Positions 1-13,284 of a DNA stretch of 64,000 bases are shown here, one piece after another. Each line of letters starts with the position of its first letter. Position 1 is the stretch's first letter. The notes below the pieces were generated by a model. That model did no database searches. It was not told where the DNA came from and worked only from the letters and a program-made list of their open reading frames with translations. The DNA is taken from NCBI RefSeq assembly GCF_018687715.1, contig NC_056764.1, forward strand, positions 1,242,501 through 1,306,500, given 5' to 3'. The position numbers and the translations under genes were made by a program. The stretch comes from Carya illinoinensis. Lineage: Eukaryota > Streptophyta > Magnoliopsida > Fagales > Juglandaceae.

Positions 1-618
1 AATTTTAACCTATCACAAGAGCTGTGAGTTTCCTTGAAAAAATATTTAGAGACTGAAGGTACCTACCAAGGTGGCTTTTTTTCAGTAGGGTGGTATCTCT
101 TGGCAAAGTTTTGACAACTGATAATCTTAGGAGAAGAGGTATGTACATGGCTGATTGGTGTGTCATGTGCAAGAAGGATGGAGAATCTGTTAATCATATT
201 TTTCTCACTGTGAAGTGGTCATGTATTTGTGGAATGGGGTTTTTAATCGGACATGTTTACTGTGGGTGATGCCAAAGGATGTGGTGGATCTACTAGCAGG
301 TTGGTATGTATTAAAGGGAAGAAAGAATGCTGCTGATATATGGAAGATGATTACTTCATGTCTGATGTGGTGCCTCTGGCTCGAAAGGAATGGGAGATGC
401 TTTGAAGACAGAGAATGTTCGACGGGAGAATTTAGAGATTTTTTCTTCAGTACTTTGTGTTTGTGGGTTAAAACTCGTGCAATCGATGATGTTAACTTCC
501 TGAATTTGTATTAGCTTTTCTTTTATTTTTAGAGAGATGTAGGTATTTCCTCTGTATACATTCCGTGTACTTAGGCTTTGCTATTCTTGGGAATAAAGTT
601 TCTTATTAATTATCAAAG
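1..618 (+). mobile_element. LINE 3' fragment (zf-RVT region and tail)
   Basis: The + strand encodes the C-terminal zinc-binding (zf-RVT) part of a plant LINE ORF2. A Cys-rich stretch 'CVMCKKDGESVNH' is followed, in another frame, by the family's W-C-LWLERN segment and a short A-rich tail after the typical 'ttattaattatcaaag' end. The same 3' end recurs near 11,100, 14,500 and 38,900. The element runs off the left edge of the window. Frames are broken, so this is a dead copy. Confidence 0.85.
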
Positions 619-1568
619 AAAAGAATACCGAAAATCGATACCCAAAAGTTTCAAATTTCATCCTTCTATTACTCTTCCTTGATTCCAAAAGTGCTAATAT
701 TACCAAATCTTTGCGAATATGGGTTCTTCCAATCACCAAAAACGTCACAAAACAACGCAGCAAATAAATAGATTGATGAATGAATAGTGAAAAAGGGTGG
801 GTCTTATTGATGGTACCTTAATGGCGTGGTTGAGCCGCGGCGTTGGGCGAAGGTAGGTGAGGTAGAGTGAGAGTGGATAGAGGAGTTAGATCAACCACAC
901 GGTTGGAAGTTTTTCCTCGATCCAGAGCCCTCTGAAACTGCGGCGTGTTTGGTTGCTGCTCTTTGTAAAGTATTTGTCTTTGTCGATACCGGGGCGCCGG
1001 GGCTCCACAGCTTTCAGGGCCACCAGAAGTTCTAACGGAAGTGGAACGTTGAAATCATAAGCTTGATTTTCTTTTTAATTCCCCATCTATAATTCATTAT
1101 TGGTTAAAAGAAACATGTGAAATTTTACTTGGTGAGAAACTTGACTTACTCAAATATTTGAGAAAATAAAAATGAATTATTAAATAATTCCGAAATGCAT
1201 ATAATGTAATAATATTATTTTAATATAAATATATTTATTTATTTATGTGAAAATAAATAAAACTATCATAAATCCTTCGTATTTTTCGAGGCTGTAAATT
1301 GTAATTCATTTTTTTTTCTTTTTTGGTGGTGAATCGAGGTTACCGGGGAATCGACGGTGATTAATAACTTAACGGCGTCGTCAATTAGTGGAAAATTTGG
1401 GTCCGGTTGGCTTTTTCTAAAGCCACGTGCACTTAGCAACGAGTACTGGATTTGGGGGTTTAGGGGTTTTGTCCAACTCTGCTCAGCCCAAGGGCTACGG
1501 TTTCTTCATCTCTCTCTCTCTCGCGCTCCCTCTCTCTCTTAGTTTTACGGTTTTTATTCGTCGGAAAG
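619..1568. promoter_or_regulatory. FY upstream region and 5' UTR
   Basis: No open reading frame can be supported here. The 90 bases before the FY start codon are CT-rich, as in many plant 5' UTRs. An AT-rich stretch lies at 1075-1310. A GC-richer block at about 825-1045 lacks any ATG on the minus strand and is followed on that strand by a possible splice donor (AAG then GTACC), so it could be a non-coding first exon of a divergent gene. That last point is inference only. Confidence 0.4.
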
Positions 1569-4500
1569 ATGATGTACGGTGGTGATCCTCACCAGCAGCA
1601 ACAACAGCAACAGCAGTATAATCAACAGCAGCATCAAGGTGGCGACTTTCACCGGGGCCCACCGCCTCCTCCGCTGCATATGATGAGGCAGCCCTCTGCA
1701 TCTTCCAGTACTCTCACCCCAGATTATCACCACCCCTCGGCCCCTAACCCTCCCCCTCCTTACGACGGTAACTATTGATCATAGCATTATTGTTATTAGA
1801 TGTTGTTGTTGTGTTTTATACTCTGAAATCTGGAATAAACATGTGAATTCTACAGTTAACTATGACGGAGATTGGAGAAACTTTAATGGTAGGGGAGATT
1901 GTAACTCACGTTACTCACCCAATGGTTTCGGGGCATTTGTGCATTGTACACTTTATTATGATTTTTGTCCGTGTTTATTAGTAATCTTAAACGTATGATA
2001 ACCATGTGAATTTTTTTAAGGTCAACTCTGAATGGTTCGGTAGATTAATCTCTTAAATTTAAAGTTTGGAGGGCATTGAGACTCAGCTCGCTGGCCTTAA
2101 TTGTTACTGACAAAAGCTTTTCGAGCGAAAGCTATAAGACCTCATAGAAATTAGTTAAAGCCTTTCCAGTTGTGCTGTTGGATGGATTAAATATCCAATG
2201 ATATATAGTGGATGTTCTTGAGAGAATGATTATTTCTAATGTTTCCCTTTGTAATGAGTAATATATGCTTGTTGCAGCTCATGGTGATAGTTTTGCCGCA
2301 AAGAGAATGAGGAAGCTTACCCAAAGGAGGGCAGTTGATTATACAAGCACTGTAGTGCGGTACATGCAGGTAAATTTTTTCATGGATAATCATCTGCTTG
2401 TTTTTGGGTGGGTTTTATTTTTATTTTTTATAAACTCCTTTTTGTCACTCTTATCATTAATGGACTCTGTCTTACGTGGTTGGGCATCAGTTGTTATCAC
2501 AAAAGAATTTTGACCAAAATATGTCATGATTTTGGCTGAGATCCTATGATACAAGTGGTCCTATTACATCCCTTATACGGATGTTTTTACCTGACTTGTA
2601 TGATTTATATCTCACATTTTGGTACATTTTTATAACTTCATATAACCATTATTTCTTTCTTTTGAGACGCTTTTGGGATTTCAGTCAAGGGATGTTGGCA
2701 TCAAGTGTCTTGTTATTTTATGATTTGGTATTGGGTTTTGAGTAACTTTGTTTCCCTATCAACTACTCTGCAGATTCGTATGTGGCAGCGAGATTCAAGG
2801 GATAGGACATCATTGCAACCTACCCCAGCAGCAGCAATTGATGTCAGTCAGTTGTTGTCGTTTATTATATTTTCTTGTAATGTGGAAAAATGTGGTTGGC
2901 TGGAAGCATGATGGTGCATAATTTTGAACTTGTTTTATACCTTGTATTTATAATGTTATGTTAATCCTTGTTGCAGATGTTGCCTACAATTGCCTATTCA
3001 GATAATCCGTCTACAAGCTTTACTGGAAAATTTGTACATACATCTTTGAACAAAAACCGTTGTTCAATTAATCGGGTTTTGGTAAGCTAGACTGAAACCA
3101 ATTTCCCTGAAATTATATATTTTACTTGAGAATTTTTGTCTTTACTAGTTACCAAAAAAATTGTCTTAACTCTGTGTTTCTTGTTAATGTGGTTTTACCT
3201 TTATTCTCCTATCTTTGTTTATTGTCTGTTGGCAGACTTGAAGTCAGAAATACATGTTATATGATTTCCAATGAAACCTCCTGTTGTGTACTGCTCCATT
3301 ATATTGATTTATTGGTTTATGGAAAATGCGAAATTTTTTGTTTTACAAGGTAAATTTTATTTAAAGCGCAAATGGGCAATTATTCCGGAAGTATACAATT
3401 GGAGACACTGCTGTAGGGATGAAGAAAAAGTGACAATTCCATAATTTCATCCTCAAATCTTTTCTGATTAGCATGGAATTATTATGAATGAGACTGCCGA
3501 TTATCCAATGCACGCTTATTCTTAGTTAATGCTGAGAATTAACCCCCTAGGGGTTGGCTCAAGTGGTAAAGGGTTTGGGCTTGGGTGTATGCTCCCCTCA
3601 GGTCTAAAGCCCGGATTGGTTACACAAAACCAAAAAACTCATCTCATCTCATCTCAACTCATCATTACAACTTTTTCAAATCCTCATACAAAATATAATA
3701 AAAAAATTTACTTTTTCAAATCCCAATACAAAATTAATATTATAAAATTATATTATAACAAAATTTTATTCATTACTATTTAAAACATCTCATCTCATCT
3801 GTGTAACCAAACGGGGCCTAAGGTTCAAATCCTCTTGGGTGCAAACAATATCTATGAGCCATCAGATTGGGGGATTTTCCCCTTCAATTAGGTGTAGTTG
3901 TGCGAAACTCCCTGCTGAGGACCCGTGCACCCTAGGATTAATCGGGATGCTGTTCCTTAACACCCAGTGCTAATAAAAAAAGAGTTGATGCTGACATCTT
4001 AACCATTTCATTAGACATTTGAGGTATGGTTTTATGGATGATTCTTCTATACTTATTTGTAGAAGTTACACAACTTTTTTTGTTTTTGTTTTTTAATGTC
4101 GGGAACCTCTCCAAGGCAAAGCCTTTCGGACCCACCCCTGCAGAGTAAACCCCGGTCCCGTGCACCACACCCTCGGAAGTTTTCCTACACATAATTGGTT
4201 AAATCGTTGGCTTTTTACCAGTGGGTGTGGCTCCAAATGATTGTTTGCACTCACGAGGTGTTGAACCTTGGACCTTGAAAGGAGTGAGACCCCAAGACCA
4301 AGGCTTTCACCACTTGGGCCAACTCCTTGGGGTTAGAAGTTACACAACATTATGTTTGGTTTAGCGAAGTAATTGACAGGAGCCTGCACTCCTGATGGAT
4401 TTTGGGCCTACTTCTTTTTTTCCTTGGTGAATGTTGGTCAAGTGGAGAGATGACTTTAAGAACTGCCATCTGGCTTAGTGAACTGGATCTGGACTTTGTT

Positions 4501-7500
4501 TTTTCCAAAAAAAGAAGAAAGAAATCTGCCCAAGGCTTAGTGAACTGCTCTGTGTTTTGTGGTTAAATAAGGACTTGAAAACAGATGCCTTTCCTTTTTC
4601 TTGTCCAATTGGATTGCTGCTGATGGAGTTATTATCATCTATCTAACCTGTGTGTGTGTTTTGTTTTTTTTTTTTCATCTTTCAAAGTGGACTCCTACAG
4701 GGAGACGATTAATCACGGGCTCTCAAAGTGGGGAATTCACTCTTTGGAATGGACAGTCCTTTAATTTCGAGATGATTCTTCAAGTATGTAAGAACATAAT
4801 TTTATTTAGTTACATGTTCACTCTCTCTCAATAGAAGCCAGACTGATGGTTTTGAGATATTCCAACTGTGTAGGCCCATGATCAAGCAATCAGATCTATG
4901 GTATGGAGTCACAATGACAACTGGATGGTTTCTGGTGATGATGGGGGCTCAATAAAGTAAATATGTTTCTTAATAGAATTTGCAGTGCTGTTCAGCCCCA
5001 TAACTTATATTTAAATCTTATGAGTTTTGTTGAATGGTAACAAAAACTCATGTTAATTACAAATGTATTTGCCACATTGGGGGGAACTTGTAGGTATTGG
5101 CAGAACAACATGAATAATGTCAAGGCCAATAAATCTGCTCATAAAGAATCAGTCAGGGACTTGAGGTATTTACTCTATATCTAGATGAGTATTCTCCAAG
5201 AGGCATATAATTAGTGACTATTTGAACAGCTTCTGTAGGACAGACCTGAAGTTTTGCTCCTGCTCAGATGATACTACCGTTAAAGTTTGGGACTTCGCAC
5301 GATGCCAAGAAGAGCGCTCGTTGTCTGGTAATGTGCTTCGAATACTTAGCAGGATGAGAATAAGATTGTTTCCCTTAGTTTGGGTGGATTTTTTACTCCC
5401 AGAACAAATTAGTGATTCCAAGATGTGCTATTATGTTGGATGTCATCTCCTGCTGGAGTTCTGCGATGGCACGTCAACAAGAATGTTTTCCGTGCATTTA
5501 AACAAATACAGTGCATCAAAGGCTCTCTTATGGCCTTTTGGAAATTTCTTAATATGTAGACTTGTAGTTCTTTGTGCAATTATATTCTATATTTCAAATA
5601 ACTAGAACTTGATTAGAATGCTTGTTCTTCCTTCTTTAGAACTTCTTCTTCTTTTTTTTTTTTTTTTTTTAAGCCAAACTTCATCATGCCAAACTTTTCT
5701 CTCTCCAAACTTTTTTCTCTCCGTACACCTGAGAAAATACAGATCCATTTCGATGGTGGTTGTTTTAGAGATGCTTAGTTTAGTCTTGGAGTCTTTGTGA
5801 GTGTTATAATCTAGAGTTAGTTGTGTTGAGATGGGGTGGATTAGGAACATTGTTATTGACCAGAAATGTTTTGAGTTTGAGAAGGTTAGCGAGAGGTGGT
5901 GGAGATGTACAGAGAGCAGTTGTAGAGCTGTAAATCATATTTCTCTCGACCATGGATCCTTGGGGTGGTTGGCTGCAATGGTTAAGGAGGGGATAGCACA
6001 CCGGGGGTCATCAGAGTTCATTAAGTCACGTAGAAGTGGGCCTCAAGTTCTGGTAATGCAGAGACAGCGCAATTCTTATGGGAGTTTCTTCTCCTTATCA
6101 GAGTTTGGCCATGGGAAACGTCGTGGTGTGTTAATGATACCAAAAGGAGGGAAGGGGGTGGGATGGAGGAATCTTGATGAGTTGCTGCAGGAACTCATAG
6201 CTTCATACTCTGTTCCGGGAGTGCAAAACAGGGGTAGCTGCCCATGGCGTCTTCGTTCATCGTTGCAGGGAAACCATCCCCTTTCGTACAGTGAAGCCGT
6301 GTCTTGAGCGCCAAAATATGCAGAGGGAGTAGTTGAGATTTCCTCTCTGGTGAAAAGTCACACTCGTGTAGGGGATGGCAGGGGGATGTCGGGGATGAAT
6401 ATGGAATATGCGGTTCGTGCTTTGGCTGATATGGAGAAGCAAGTGGGTTATTTGAAGGAGTCCTTGGCTTTTCTGAAACGCAGCGTTGAAGGGGGGGGAA
6501 ATGTGGGTCTGGGCCAGGTAGAGGTAAGGCCCATGCAGGTGGGCTTTGAGAAGAATACTGAAGACATGGGTTTAAGGGGGGATGAGGGAGTGTTAGGTGG
6601 GCTTCAGAAGGGTAAGGGGCCGGCCAAAAGCCCACGGAAAATATGGGTACCCACTGGAGGCCGAAATGTTTCGGCTCTGGGTTCTCTGAAGGGACCCGAT
6701 ACTCACCCAGGGGACCCGAGTCTTGGTTTGGGTCTCGGACAGAATGGGCCGATGGAGGGTGGCGAGTCGTCTGGCGGTGGTTCGACGTTGAGGCTGCCGC
6801 CGGAGGAGGAGACGGAGAGGGAGCCTTCTCTCGGTAAAGTCAGGGAGTCTCATGTACCACAGACGTTTCTGTTTTCTGAGTCTGAACAAGTACAGAAGAG
6901 ATCGATGGAGGCCTGTGAAGCTTCAGGTGAAAGCTTGTGCATAGAAGAAGGGGAAATCATAGAGGGTGATAAGCTGTCTCTGAGGGTACGTGAACAGCAA
7001 GGGGAAGGAATGGTTTTTTCATTGTCACCCAAATTAATGCAGGCTAATTTCAGTTCTTGGAAAGATGTGTGTAAGATGGGAGAGGTACCGAAGGTAGTTG
7101 AAATGAATTCCTTAGCTATGGTGACTAAGGAGGTCACGGCAGATCAAGAGTTAATAGAGGGAGAGGGAAATCTGGTACTGTTTGAGCCGTGTGACAGTGT
7201 TTTAGAGGGGGAGGAAGATGTTGAGGCAGACCCAACCCCTATCAGTGTGGTAACTCCTACTAGATCATCAGATTGGATTTTGAAAAAAATAGAGGACCTT
7301 CAGAATTGTTTGGGAATCTCTTGCGCGGGTTATGAAGAACAGTTTAAAGCCCTGATTATAGCCATTGAGGCAGGCCAGCATGGGGCTGGGACTAAAAGAG
7401 AAAGGGAGTTGAGGAGATTGACCTGGTCCATCAACTATGATGGTAAGGAGGGGAGTGCAAGTCGTGGTAGAAACAAAGGGAGGGTCGGATCAGTTGTTAA

Positions 7501-10500
7501 ATGAAGCCCAAAATAATTAGCTGGAATGTTAGGGGTCTTAACGAGATTAATAAACGTCTCCGGGTAAGATCTTTATTAAGGCAATGGAAGGGGGATATTA
7601 TTTGTCTACAGGAAACTAAGTTGAAGCAGATTGATAGAAATATTATTAGAAGTTTGTCCAGCTGTATGTATGTAGGCTGGATTTTCTTACCGTCGAACGG
7701 GGCTTCCGGGGGGATCCTGGTTATGTGGGATAAGAGGGTGGTGGAGATCATGGAAGAGTACGTGGGAGAACACTCGGTGGGATGTCTCTTTAAAAATATA
7801 GATGATGGTTTTTTGTGGGCCTTTGCTGGGGTTTATGGTCCTAATATAGATAGCGAAAGGCGGCTGCTTTGGGAGGAGTTAGCTGGGTTATGCTCATGGT
7901 GGGAAGCTCCATGGTGTATCGGAGGGGATTTTAATGTGACAAGATTCTCTAGTGAGAGAGCAGGAGGGGGTCGTCAAAATCAAGCCATGGTGGATTTTTC
8001 AGATTTCATCTCCGAGATGGGACTTATGGATATACCGTTAATGGGTGGGGAATTTACTTGGTCCAACAACCATGTGTGGTCAAGGTTGGACAGATTTATT
8101 ATTTCACCTTCGTGGGAATCACATTATCCCGGCTTAAGTCAGAAAAGATTCCCGAGACTATGTTCGGATCATTTTCCCATAATGCTAGATGGTGGTGGTA
8201 TACAAAGGGGGAGAAGGCCTTTTAAGTTTGAAAATATGTGGCTAAAAGTTGAGGGGTTTGTGGACTTGATTAGGCAATGGTGGAGTTCATACTCCTTCGA
8301 AGGTAATCCGAGTAAGGTGTTGGCGGATAAGCTGAAAGCATTGAAGAAGGACTTGAAGATATGGAATGAACAGGTTTTTGGTGATGTAACCGCTCAGAAA
8401 AAGAATTTGTTTCAAGAGTTACAAACCTTGGAGGGAGTAGGGGAGGAGAATAACCGTAAAGTTCAAGTCAGTGCTGAATTAGAAAGATTGATTCTAATGG
8501 AGGAAATATCGTGGAGGCAAAAGTCAAGGGTCTTGTGGCTAAGAGAGGGGGATAAGTGTACACAATTTTTTCACAGGATGGCTAATGCGCATAGGAGATT
8601 CAATGCCGTTGAGTCCATGAACATTAATGGTGAAAATTTTTCAGATCAAGAGGTGATAAAGGAACATGTGGTTGGTCATTTTCAACATTTGCTAACGGAA
8701 CCGCATGAATGGCGGCCGACCCTAGATGGATTAGCTTTTGAGACCATAGATCAAACTAGCAGAGATTGGTTGGAGAGACCGTTTGAAGAGGAAGAAGTAC
8801 ACCAAGTTATTAAGAAAATGAATAAGGATAAAGCACCAGGACCGGATGGTTTTACTTTGGCTTTTTTCCAATCCTGTTGGGAGGTGGTGAGAGAAGAGGT
8901 AATGCTGGTTTTTCAGGAATTCTTTACGCATGGAAAATTTGAAAAAAGCTTAAACGCTACTTTTATTGCTTTAGTCCCTAAGAAGGCAGGGGCTATGGAG
9001 GTTTCGGACTTCAGACCAATAAGTCTTGTGGGCAGCGTGTACAAGATACTTTCAAAGGTTCTTGCCAATAGGTTGAGTACGGTAATGGAAAAGATCATTT
9101 CTAAATCTCAAAATGCCTTTGTGAAGGGGAGGCAAATTTTAGATTCGGTTCTTATAGCAAATGAGTGTTTGGACAGCAGAATCAAGTCCGGAATCCCAGG
9201 TATTTTGTGTGAACTTGATATGGAGAAGGCGTACGACCATGTGAATTGGGATTTCTTGGTGTATATGTTGGATAGAAGTGGGTTTGTGGCAAGATGGAGG
9301 CAGTGGATAAGACACTGTGTATCAACGGTGCGTTTCTCGGTCTTGGTTAACGGGGATCTAGTGGGATTCTTTAATAGCTCGCGGGGGGTTACGGCAAGGA
9401 GATCCATTATCCCCTCTCTTATTTGTTCTGATTATGGAGGCACTAAGTAGAATGGTGTCAGCTGCAGTAAGGGGTGGTTTTTTCTCAGGTTTTAATGTGG
9501 GGGGTAATCATGGTTCCATCATTATTTCTCATCTCTTGTTTGCAGATGATACCTTATTATTTTGTGAGGTAGAGGCAGGTCATATAGAATCCCTAAAGGC
9601 TATTTTGCTATGCTTTGAAGCCGTGTCCGGGTTGAAGATCAATCTTGCTAAAACGGAGATGGTTGCAGTGGGAGAAGTAAATAATATCAGGGGGCTAGCT
9701 AACATCTTGGGTTGTGTGGTCTCTTCCTTGCCTTTGAAATATCTGGGCCTTCCGCTGGGGGCTTCTTTCAAAGCAAAATCTATTTGGGAAGGGGTGCTGG
9801 AAAAATTCGAACATAGACTGGCTGGGTGGAAAAAGGTATACTTATCAAAAGGGGGACGAATAACCTTGATTAAAAGTACGTTATCTAACCTTCCTACATA
9901 CTTTTTATCCTTATTCCCACTCCCTGTTAGCATTGCACAGAGATTGGAGAAACTTCAGCGAGATTTCCTATGGGGTGGGATAGTAGAAGAGTTCAAGTAT
10001 TATTTGGTGGGATGGGATAAGATTTGTACTCCGTTGAGAGATGGTGGGCTGGGGATTAGGGATGTAAGGGCCTTTAATATGGCATTGTTGGGTAAATGGT
10101 TGTGGCGGTATAATTGTAAGAGGGAAGCATTATGGAAAGGAGTGATTGACATAAAGTATGGTAGTGAATGTGGGGTTGGTGTTCTAAAGAGGGAAGGGGG
10201 ACTTATGGTGTGGGGCTTTGGAAATATATAAGGAAGGGGTGGGATTCCTTTTCTTGCAATACCCGGTTATGTTTGGGGGATGGTAGTAGGATCAGTTTTT
10301 GGATGGATATGTGGGTGGGTGATCTGGTTCTAAAAGATGCCTATCCCACAATCTTTGCTATTGCACGGGAAAAAGCAGCTGTGGTGGCTGACTTGAGGGT
10401 GATCTTTCAAGACACACAGGAGTGGAATATTAGTCTTACCAGGGATGCAAATGATTGGGAAGTAAATGACTTGCTGGAGTTTATGAATTTACTGTACAGC

Positions 10501-13252
10501 TTGCCCATTGCTGCCACAACTGAAGATGTGATGGTTTGGAGGCCGAATAGAAAGGGGAAATTCTCAGTACGTTCCTTCTACGAAGTCAATACCATGCAAC
10601 AAAGGCCTAAGTTTTCGTGGAAGAATATTTGGAGAAGCAAAGCACCAACTAAGGCTGCATTCTTTGTTTGGACTGCAGCACTAGGGAAGATCTTGACCAC
10701 TGACAATTTTAGAAGACGTGGCCTTATTATTGTGGACTGGTGCTGTTTGTGTAGAAACAACGGAGAGACAGTGGACCACATACTCCTACACTGTAAGTTC
10801 GCAAGTGAGATATGGAACTACTTCTTCAATAGAATGGGAATAGCATGAGTAATGCCAGGTCGGGTGGTGGAGCTTTTAGCAAGCTGGCGAGGAATATCCG
10901 GGACTCCGCAAATTGCATCTTTGTGGAGGATGACTCCAATTTGTATTTTTTGGTGTATTTGGAATGAAAGAAATGAGAGACTTTTCGAGGATCATGAACG
11001 TTCCTCGGAAGAGTTTCGGAGTTTCTTATGGAAGACTTTATTTCTGTGGGCCATGGCTTTAAACTTTAATGGCCTAAGCTTCCATGTTTTTCTTGCTTCT
11101 GTCTCTAGTTCCTAAATAGGTGTATGCTCATGTATACCTCCAGTGTACCTGGGCTATGCCCATCTTTATCTTAATAAAGCTTTCTATTACCTATAAAAAA
11201 AAAGAACTTTTTTTTTTTGGGGGCGGGGTAAACCCTACATTGGAATTGCTGGTTGGTTGCTTCAGTTCCACCTTTTTTTAGCACCTTGGGAATTCTTACT
11301 TGACACAAAGCAACTTAACTCACTTACTTGTATCATAGTTGTGAATATTTCTGGTAGTGACAAAATATCTATTGGAATTTTTTTTATTTTTTCCTAATTA
11401 ATGTGATTTATTTGTCCTTATTTTTTAATATTCTAACCACACTTTTTTTCACACCCTTAAAATATCTCGTTTTTTAAAAGTTATTTTGTTAGTATATAGG
11501 GACTCATGCATGTAATTACTAGTTTGCTTATTCTTCTAGCAAACTTGTCCTCCAAGTCTTAGATTAACAATGTGATACATTTACTCATGATTGCATGTAA
11601 AATTGCTTCTGCTCAGGACTTTACAGTCTGAAGGAAATCTCTTTCTATGCTTTCTGTGTCTGTTATATGTGTATGAATTAACCTAGGAGTTTTCTATGTG
11701 GGTTTGAACTCAGGCAGGCCATGGTTGGGATGTGAAGAGTGTTGACTGGCACCCTACAAAGTCTCTTTTAGTTTCAGGTGTATACTATAGTTCTTTTGTG
11801 TGTGTGTGTGTGTTTTTTTTTAATTTTCTTGCAATTTGTTGTTGCAATACTTATATCTGCTTGATTGTTTGTTGTATAGGGGGGAAAGACAACCTTGTGA
11901 AACTTTGGGACGCCAAAACAGGAAGAGAGCTTTGTTCGTTGTTAGTACAATACCCTCATAGTTAAACCTGAAGTCTAGCTTGTTAGTTGAATTCTTTTGA
12001 GGACTCATAGGTCTTATTTGCAGCCATGGCCACAAAAACATGGTTCTCTGCGTTAAATGGAACCAAAATGGCAACTGGGTGCTAACTGCTTCGAAGGATC
12101 AAATCATCAAGGTGAGTGATATGTTTCTCCTTTAAAATTGTTAATTAAGTTGGTAGGGCCTATTTTTTCAGTGTAGCTATCTTTCTTTCCTTCTTACTTT
12201 TCCTTTCTATATGCGTCTCTCTCTGGATGATCATGATTTTCTTCTATCTTGCATTTCAGCTGTATGACATTAGGGCTATGAAGGAGCTTGAGTCTTTCCG
12301 TGGACATCGGAAAGATGTGACCAGTCAGTGACAGCCCTTTCCTAATGCTAACCATTCTGCTTTAAGTTTGAGTTTTTATTTGTGTGGTACTAAATTTAGG
12401 TTTATGATACTTTTGTATTAGCCGTAGTGCTAGTGATGCACCATGGTGGATTGTCACTAGCGCAACTAGCTAAAGCTATCTAGTGGGATTTGTAAGGGAA
12501 TGAAACTTATGCTGCATTATTGTTTTCAATTGATAGCTTTGGCTTGGCATCCATTCCATGAGGAGTACTTTGTCAGTGGGAGTTTCGACGGGTCCATTTT
12601 CCATTGGCTTGTGGGGTAAATCCTTTTGATACAGAGCCTTTTTTTTCTGGTTGCATTAATTCATTATTCCTCTAATATTCTTCTAGTATGTACTGATAAA
12701 AAAATATTCTTCCAAGTATGCAGTGTATTGAACATATTTTACAGATTAAAAAAATCCATTCATTAACCTAAATTAGATTTTTGATAGGTAATCAAGAACT
12801 TCTATTCATAAGAGAAAAGGGCATAGCCCAAGTACACAGGAAGTATACATGATAAGTACCTAAATAGGGTTTACAACCGAAAGTAGAAAATTATGGACAT
12901 TTAGTCCATTAAAATCAATGAACCCCGCCCATAAGAACAAAGTTTTAAAAAATACTACTTTATGCTCATCCGTTGTCCTCTCGCAATCCTCAAAGCTTCT
13001 ATATTAACCTAGATTAGATTTAAGTTGTAGTCTTATATTTAGAGGTGGATATAGATGAATTTAGAGAGGAGTTTGCACCCCTCTCTGCTTAATTGAGTCT
13101 TTTTCTGAGGTTTGTGGTCTTAAAGTAAGATTGTTGAAATGTAGAGGTCTCATAAGATTCAAATGATTCTATCTATCCAATGAAAGAGAATTAAATGAGG
13201 TATATTTGACAGTTGCCCACAATGGGCCTCCTGCTTTTTTTTTTTGTTTTTT

Positions 13253-13284
<32 letters not shown>

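Larger units (their letters stand above)
5671..11202 (+). mobile_element. near-full-length LINE in FY intron 8
   Basis: About 5.5 kb with a short 5' leader, ORF1, ORF2 and an A-rich 3' end, in the same orientation as FY. T-rich target copies starting 'agaactt' lie at 5638 and 11203, so the exact 5' border is blurred by T-runs. ORF1 and ORF2 overlap by ATGA. Only a few lesions break the frames: one stop in ORF1, two frameshifts and one stop in ORF2. This points to a fairly recent but inactive copy. It expands this FY intron to 6,390 bp. Confidence 0.9.

Noticed and set aside
3555..3832. tRNA gene suggested by A and B boxes
   Set aside because: No cloverleaf, box spacing is wrong, and an A-rich tail plus target duplication show it is a SINE. 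The same holds at 4257-4322 and 17471-17530.
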